A stretch of DNA of 8,782 bases from Myxococcales bacterium (GTDB lineage: Bacteria; Myxococcota; Myxococcia; Myxococcales; Myxococcaceae): positions 390 through 9,171 of the forward strand of contig PMBV01000552.1 of assembly GCA_003153055.1 (NCBI GenBank). The letters are read 5' to 3'. Position 1 is the stretch's first letter. Each line of letters opens with the position of its first letter. The translations under genes were made by a program, and so were the position numbers. Under the pieces are notes generated by a model. The model was not told the origin of the DNA. It saw only the letters and a list, made by a program, of their open reading frames with translations, and did no database searches. Shown piece by piece: positions 6,577 to 8,782 of the stretch.

Positions 6577-6577
6577 T
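6572..6577 (+). promoter_or_regulatory. Candidate -10 element TACAGT for a leaderless MocR transcript
   Basis: TACAGT fits the TAnnnT pattern of a -10 box and lies 7 bases upstream of ATG at 6585, so transcription would start at or next to the start codon. The only Shine-Dalgarno-like bases, GAGG at 6579-6582, are 2 bases from ATG, too close to work normally. No good -35 hexamer is seen at 16-19 bases. The element overlaps the right arm of the inverted repeat. Confidence 0.35.
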
Positions 6578-6584
6578 CGAGGCC

Positions 6585-8066
6585 ATGCCGAACCCGAGCG
6601 ACTCCCGATCGCCGCCGCGCGCGCCGTCCACCGAGTGGCTCCTCTATGAGCGCATCGCCGAGGAGATGGCCGAGGCGATCAGACACGGGGCCTTGCGGGC
6701 CGGAGATCGAATGCCGTCAGTGCGACGGCTGGCGCGGCAGCGGCGGGTCAGCGTCGCGACGGTGCTGCAGGCCTACCTCCGCCTGGAAGACGACGGCCTC
6801 ATCGAGGTCCGCCCGAGGTCGGGGCACTTCGTGCGGGGGCTCCAAGCGCGGGGCCTGGCCGAGCCGCGGGCGCCCCGAAGAAACCTCGCACCGGCCCGGG
6901 TCTCGGTCATGCGCGGGGTGCGCGCCCTGATGGAGTCGCACCGGGATCTCGGGGTGGTCCCCCTCGGCGCGGCGCAGGTCTCGCCCGAGCTGTTGCCCAT
7001 CGGGCAGCTGAACCGGCGGCTGGCCGCGATCGTCCGAGAGATTCAACACGCCGGTGCCCGCTACGGCGACATCACGGGCGAGATCTCCCTTCGCCGCCAG
7101 CTGGCCCGGCGAGCGGTGAACATGGGCGTCTCGCTCCACCCCAACGAGATCGTCGTGACGGTGGGGGCGACGGAGGGCCTCCACCTCGCGCTCCGTGCGG
7201 TGGCCAAGCCAGGCGACGCGGTGGCGGTCGAGGTGCCGACCTTCTTCGGCGTCTTGCAGTCGGTGGAGCAGCTCGGGCTCAAGGCCGTCGAGGTGCCCTC
7301 GCACTCGCGCACCGGCGTCGACCTCGATGGGCTCGAGCAGGTGCTCCAGCAGCGGGCGGTGCGGGCCGTCATCGCCCAACCCAACGTCTCCAACCCGATG
7401 GGCTCGGTCATGTCCGACGAGGCCAAGGAGCGGCTGGTGCGGCTGTGCGACCGGCATGACGTTCCCCTCATCGAGGACGACGTCTACGGCGAGCTGGCCT
7501 TCGACGGCCGGGCGCGCGCCGCCCTGGCCTGGGACAAAGACGGGCGAGTGCTCCTGGTGGGCTCGGTGTCGAAGACGCTCGCCCCGGGCTACCGCATCGG
7601 GTGGATCATCCCTGGGCGCTACATGGAGCGCGTCGAGCAACTCAAGTACTCGTTGACCGTGTCGACCCCGCCGCTGCTCCAGATGGCGGTGGCCGAGTTC
7701 CTCTCCAGCGGCGGGTACGATCGACACCTTCGACGGCTGCGCGCCCAGCTCCGCCACCAGGTGGAGCGCACCCGGGAGACAGCGGCCGCGCTCTTCCCAC
7801 CGGGCACCAGGGTCAGCTCACCCGCTGGAGGCTTCGTGGTGTGGGTCGAGCTCCCCGCGGGCGTCGACGCCTACGCGCTGCAGGCCGCGGCGCTCGAGGA
7901 GCGCATCTCCATCGCGCCAGGGCCCATCTTCTCGGCCCGTGAGCGCTTCACCAACTGCATCCGGCTGAGCTGCGGTTTCCCCTGGTCAGAGACCACCGAG
8001 CGGGCGTTGGCCACGCTGGGGCAACTGGCGCATGGCCTGCTCGGGGCCCGCCGCGCCTCGGGATAG
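6585..8066 (+). CDS. MocR-type transcriptional regulator (GntR winged helix plus fold-type I aminotransferase domain)
   Basis: The 493-residue product has the full MocR layout and usual length. Residues about 18-85 form a GntR winged helix (RMPSVRRLARQRRVSVATV, then GLIEVRPRSGHFV). After a basic linker, residues about 120-485 form an aminotransferase-like domain that binds pyridoxal phosphate. The cofactor residues look intact: Asn270 in SNPMG, Asp298 and Tyr301 in EDDVYGEL, the Schiff-base Lys330 in SVSKTLAPGYRIGW, and the carboxylate-binding Arg460 in IRLSCGF. Such proteins use PLP, alone or with an amino compound, as the signal rather than acting mainly as enzymes. No alternative start codon lies between 6585 and the helix-turn-helix, so this start is firm despite the lack of a usable ribosome binding site. 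The divergent YedA-like exporter is the likely target. Named subtypes (PdxR, GabR, TauR) cannot be distinguished from sequence alone. Confidence 0.93.
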   Translation: MPNPSDSRSPPRAPSTEWLLYERIAEEMAEAIRHGALRAGDRMPSVRRLARQRRVSVATVLQAYLRLEDDGLIEVRPRSGHFVRGLQARGLAEPRAPRRNLAPARVSVMRGVRALMESHRDLGVVPLGAAQVSPELLPIGQLNRRLAAIVREIQHAGARYGDITGEISLRRQLARRAVNMGVSLHPNEIVVTVGATEGLHLALRAVAKPGDAVAVEVPTFFGVLQSVEQLGLKAVEVPSHSRTGVDLDGLEQVLQQRAVRAVIAQPNVSNPMGSVMSDEAKERLVRLCDRHDVPLIEDDVYGELAFDGRARAALAWDKDGRVLLVGSVSKTLAPGYRIGWIIPGRYMERVEQLKYSLTVSTPPLLQMAVAEFLSSGGYDRHLRRLRAQLRHQVERTRETAAALFPPGTRVSSPAGGFVVWVELPAGVDAYALQAAALEERISIAPGPIFSARERFTNCIRLSCGFPWSETTERALATLGQLAHGLLGARRASG

Positions 8067-8110
8067 GAGGCGGGACCGCCACACCTCAGACGACCGAGCC
8101 ACTGAAGGAT

Positions 8111-8128
8111 CGCGAGGCCTTCCTCGCG
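8111..8128 (+). terminator. Candidate terminator hairpin downstream of the MocR gene
   Basis: CGCGAGG (8111-8117), CCTT loop, CGCGAGG complement CCTCGCG (8122-8128) gives a perfect 7-bp GC-rich stem 44 bases after the MocR stop. No T-run follows on the plus strand, so it is at best a non-canonical terminator or an mRNA 3'-end stabiliser. Confidence 0.35.
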
Positions 8129-8191
8129 CGACTGGCCGCGGAGGCCTGGGAGCTCCTCCTTCGATGAGCACCGGAAAGCCCGAAACGGAGA

Positions 8192-8228
8192 CGCCCTCGC
8201 GAAGGCCACCAGGCCTGTCACGAGGGCG
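8192..8228. terminator. Nested two-stem hairpin in the MocR/dnaK convergent gap
   Basis: The outer arms CGCCCTCG (8192-8199) and CGAGGGCG (8221-8228) are perfectly complementary over 8 bp. Inside them AGGCC (8203-8207), ACCA, GGCCT (8212-8216) adds a 5-bp stem, separated by a 3/4-base internal loop. It is the strongest structure in the gap and lies 41 bases past the dnaK stop. On the minus strand it is followed by TCTCCGTTTC, which is moderately T-rich, so it may terminate dnaK. It could serve both converging genes. Confidence 0.5.
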
Positions 8229-8235
8229 CCGTTGA

Positions 8236-8252
8236 CCCGAGCCGACCTCGGG
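8236..8252 (-). terminator. Hairpin 17 bases after the dnaK stop
   Basis: CCCGAG (8236-8241), a 5-base loop and CTCGGG (8247-8252) form a perfect 6-bp stem immediately downstream of dnaK. No T-run follows on the minus strand. It may act together with the nested hairpin just beyond it. Confidence 0.3.
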
Positions 8253-8269
8253 CCACTCCCAGTCGACGA

Positions 8270-8782
8270 CTAGTTCTGACGGAACTCGGCGTCGACCACG
8301 TCGTCCTTCTTCCCAGCGGCAGGGCCTGCGCCGCCCGGAGCACCAGCGGCAGGGCCGCCAGGACCCGCGCCCGCCTCAGGCCCCTGACCACCGGTGGCCT
8401 TGTACATCTCCTCGGCGGCCTTGTAGCTGATCTCCTCGGCCTTCTTGAGCGCCGCCTCGATGGCGTTCTTGTCGCTCGACTCGCGGATCGCGTGGAGCTC
8501 CTTGGCGGCCGCCTCGAGCTTGGTCGCCGTATCGGCAGCCAGCTTCTCCTTGTTTTCCTTCACGAGCTTCTCGATGCCGTAGGCCGTATTCTCAGCCTTG
8601 TTTTTGACCTCGACCAGCGCGCGGCGCTCCTTGTCGGCCGCCTCGTTGCTGTGGGCCTCCCGCACCATCTTCTCGACCTCGTCCTTGGAGAGCCCGGAGC
8701 TGTGGGAGATGGTGACGTTGGCCTCCTTGCTCGTGGCCTGGTCCTTCGCGGTCACCTTGAGAATGCCGTTGGCGTCGATGTC
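8270..8782 (-). CDS. dnaK: Chaperone protein DnaK (Hsp70), C-terminal part
   Basis: The frame is open to the right edge, so only the last 170 residues are visible and the ATPase domain lies outside. The fragment begins DIDANGILKVTAKD, the end of the substrate-binding beta sandwich, which is highly conserved in DnaK. NVTISHSSGLSKDEVEKMV then leads into the helical lid (NKAENTAYGIEKL, KKAEEISYKAAEEMYKATGG). The tail is about 30 residues of Gly/Ala/Pro and ends DDVVDAEFRQN, with the acidic VVDAEF motif typical of DnaK C-termini. DnaK folds nascent and stress-damaged proteins with DnaJ and GrpE; neither is in view. A GTG at 8755 is not the start, because homology continues through it. Myxobacteria can carry several DnaK paralogues, and this fragment does not tell which one this is. 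It converges on the MocR gene across a 203-base gap with hairpins. Confidence 0.95.
   Translation of the reverse strand, partial: DIDANGILKVTAKDQATSKEANVTISHSSGLSKDEVEKMVREAHSNEAADKERRALVEVKNKAENTAYGIEKLVKENKEKLAADTATKLEAAAKELHAIRESSDKNAIEAALKKAEEISYKAAEEMYKATGGQGPEAGAGPGGPAAGAPGGAGPAAGKKDDVVDAEFRQN

Noticed and set aside
6717..7757. 346-codon minus-strand frame opposite the MocR gene
   Set aside because: The plus strand holds a full MocR protein with intact PLP residues; the minus product has no recognisable family.
8032..8235. Small 67-codon plus-strand frame after the MocR gene
   Set aside because: It overlaps the MocR end and the hairpin region, has no ribosome binding site and is Arg/Pro-rich low-complexity sequence.

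Overview
The window is GC-rich throughout (third codon positions mostly G or C, long spurious open frames on the opposite strand) and reads as compact chromosomal DNA of a free-living bacterium. Ku-type end joining, a large coiled-coil protein, a MocR regulator and the overall composition suggest a deltaproteobacterium of the Myxococcota type, but this is an inference from gene style; there is no rRNA or other marker to settle it. I see no insertion sequence, phage gene, CRISPR array, tRNA or rRNA. No stretch over 300 bases lacks a gene.

Layout, left to right. (1) The 3' part of a Ku DNA end-joining gene (+) runs off the left edge. (2) Convergent to it, 11 bases away, is a 677-residue gene (-) that encodes a complete tRNA-guanine transglycosylase fused in frame to an MnmC-like methyltransferase domain. 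This is the most unusual object in the window. (3) A 123-base divergent gap, with two small hairpins and a good ribosome binding site, leads to a 603-residue cysteine-free coiled-coil protein (+), followed 15 bases later by a short-chain dehydrogenase (+). (4) Convergent to that, with a 6-base gap, is a YedA-like EamA/DMT exporter (-). (5) A 143-base divergent gap carrying four G[C/T]ACAG half-sites separates the exporter from a MocR (GntR plus aminotransferase-fold) regulator (+). (6) A 203-base convergent gap with three hairpins separates the regulator from the 3' end of dnaK (-), which runs off the right edge.

Functional links. The exporter/MocR pair is a classic divergent transporter-regulator module, in which a PLP-dependent sensor probably controls the exporter and itself through the shared gap. 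The coiled-coil and dehydrogenase genes look co-transcribed, but no common pathway is evident. The transglycosylase-methyltransferase fusion would combine two activities that both concern the wobble base (position 34) of tRNAs. Ku and DnaK are general DNA-repair and protein-folding functions that happen to flank the region.
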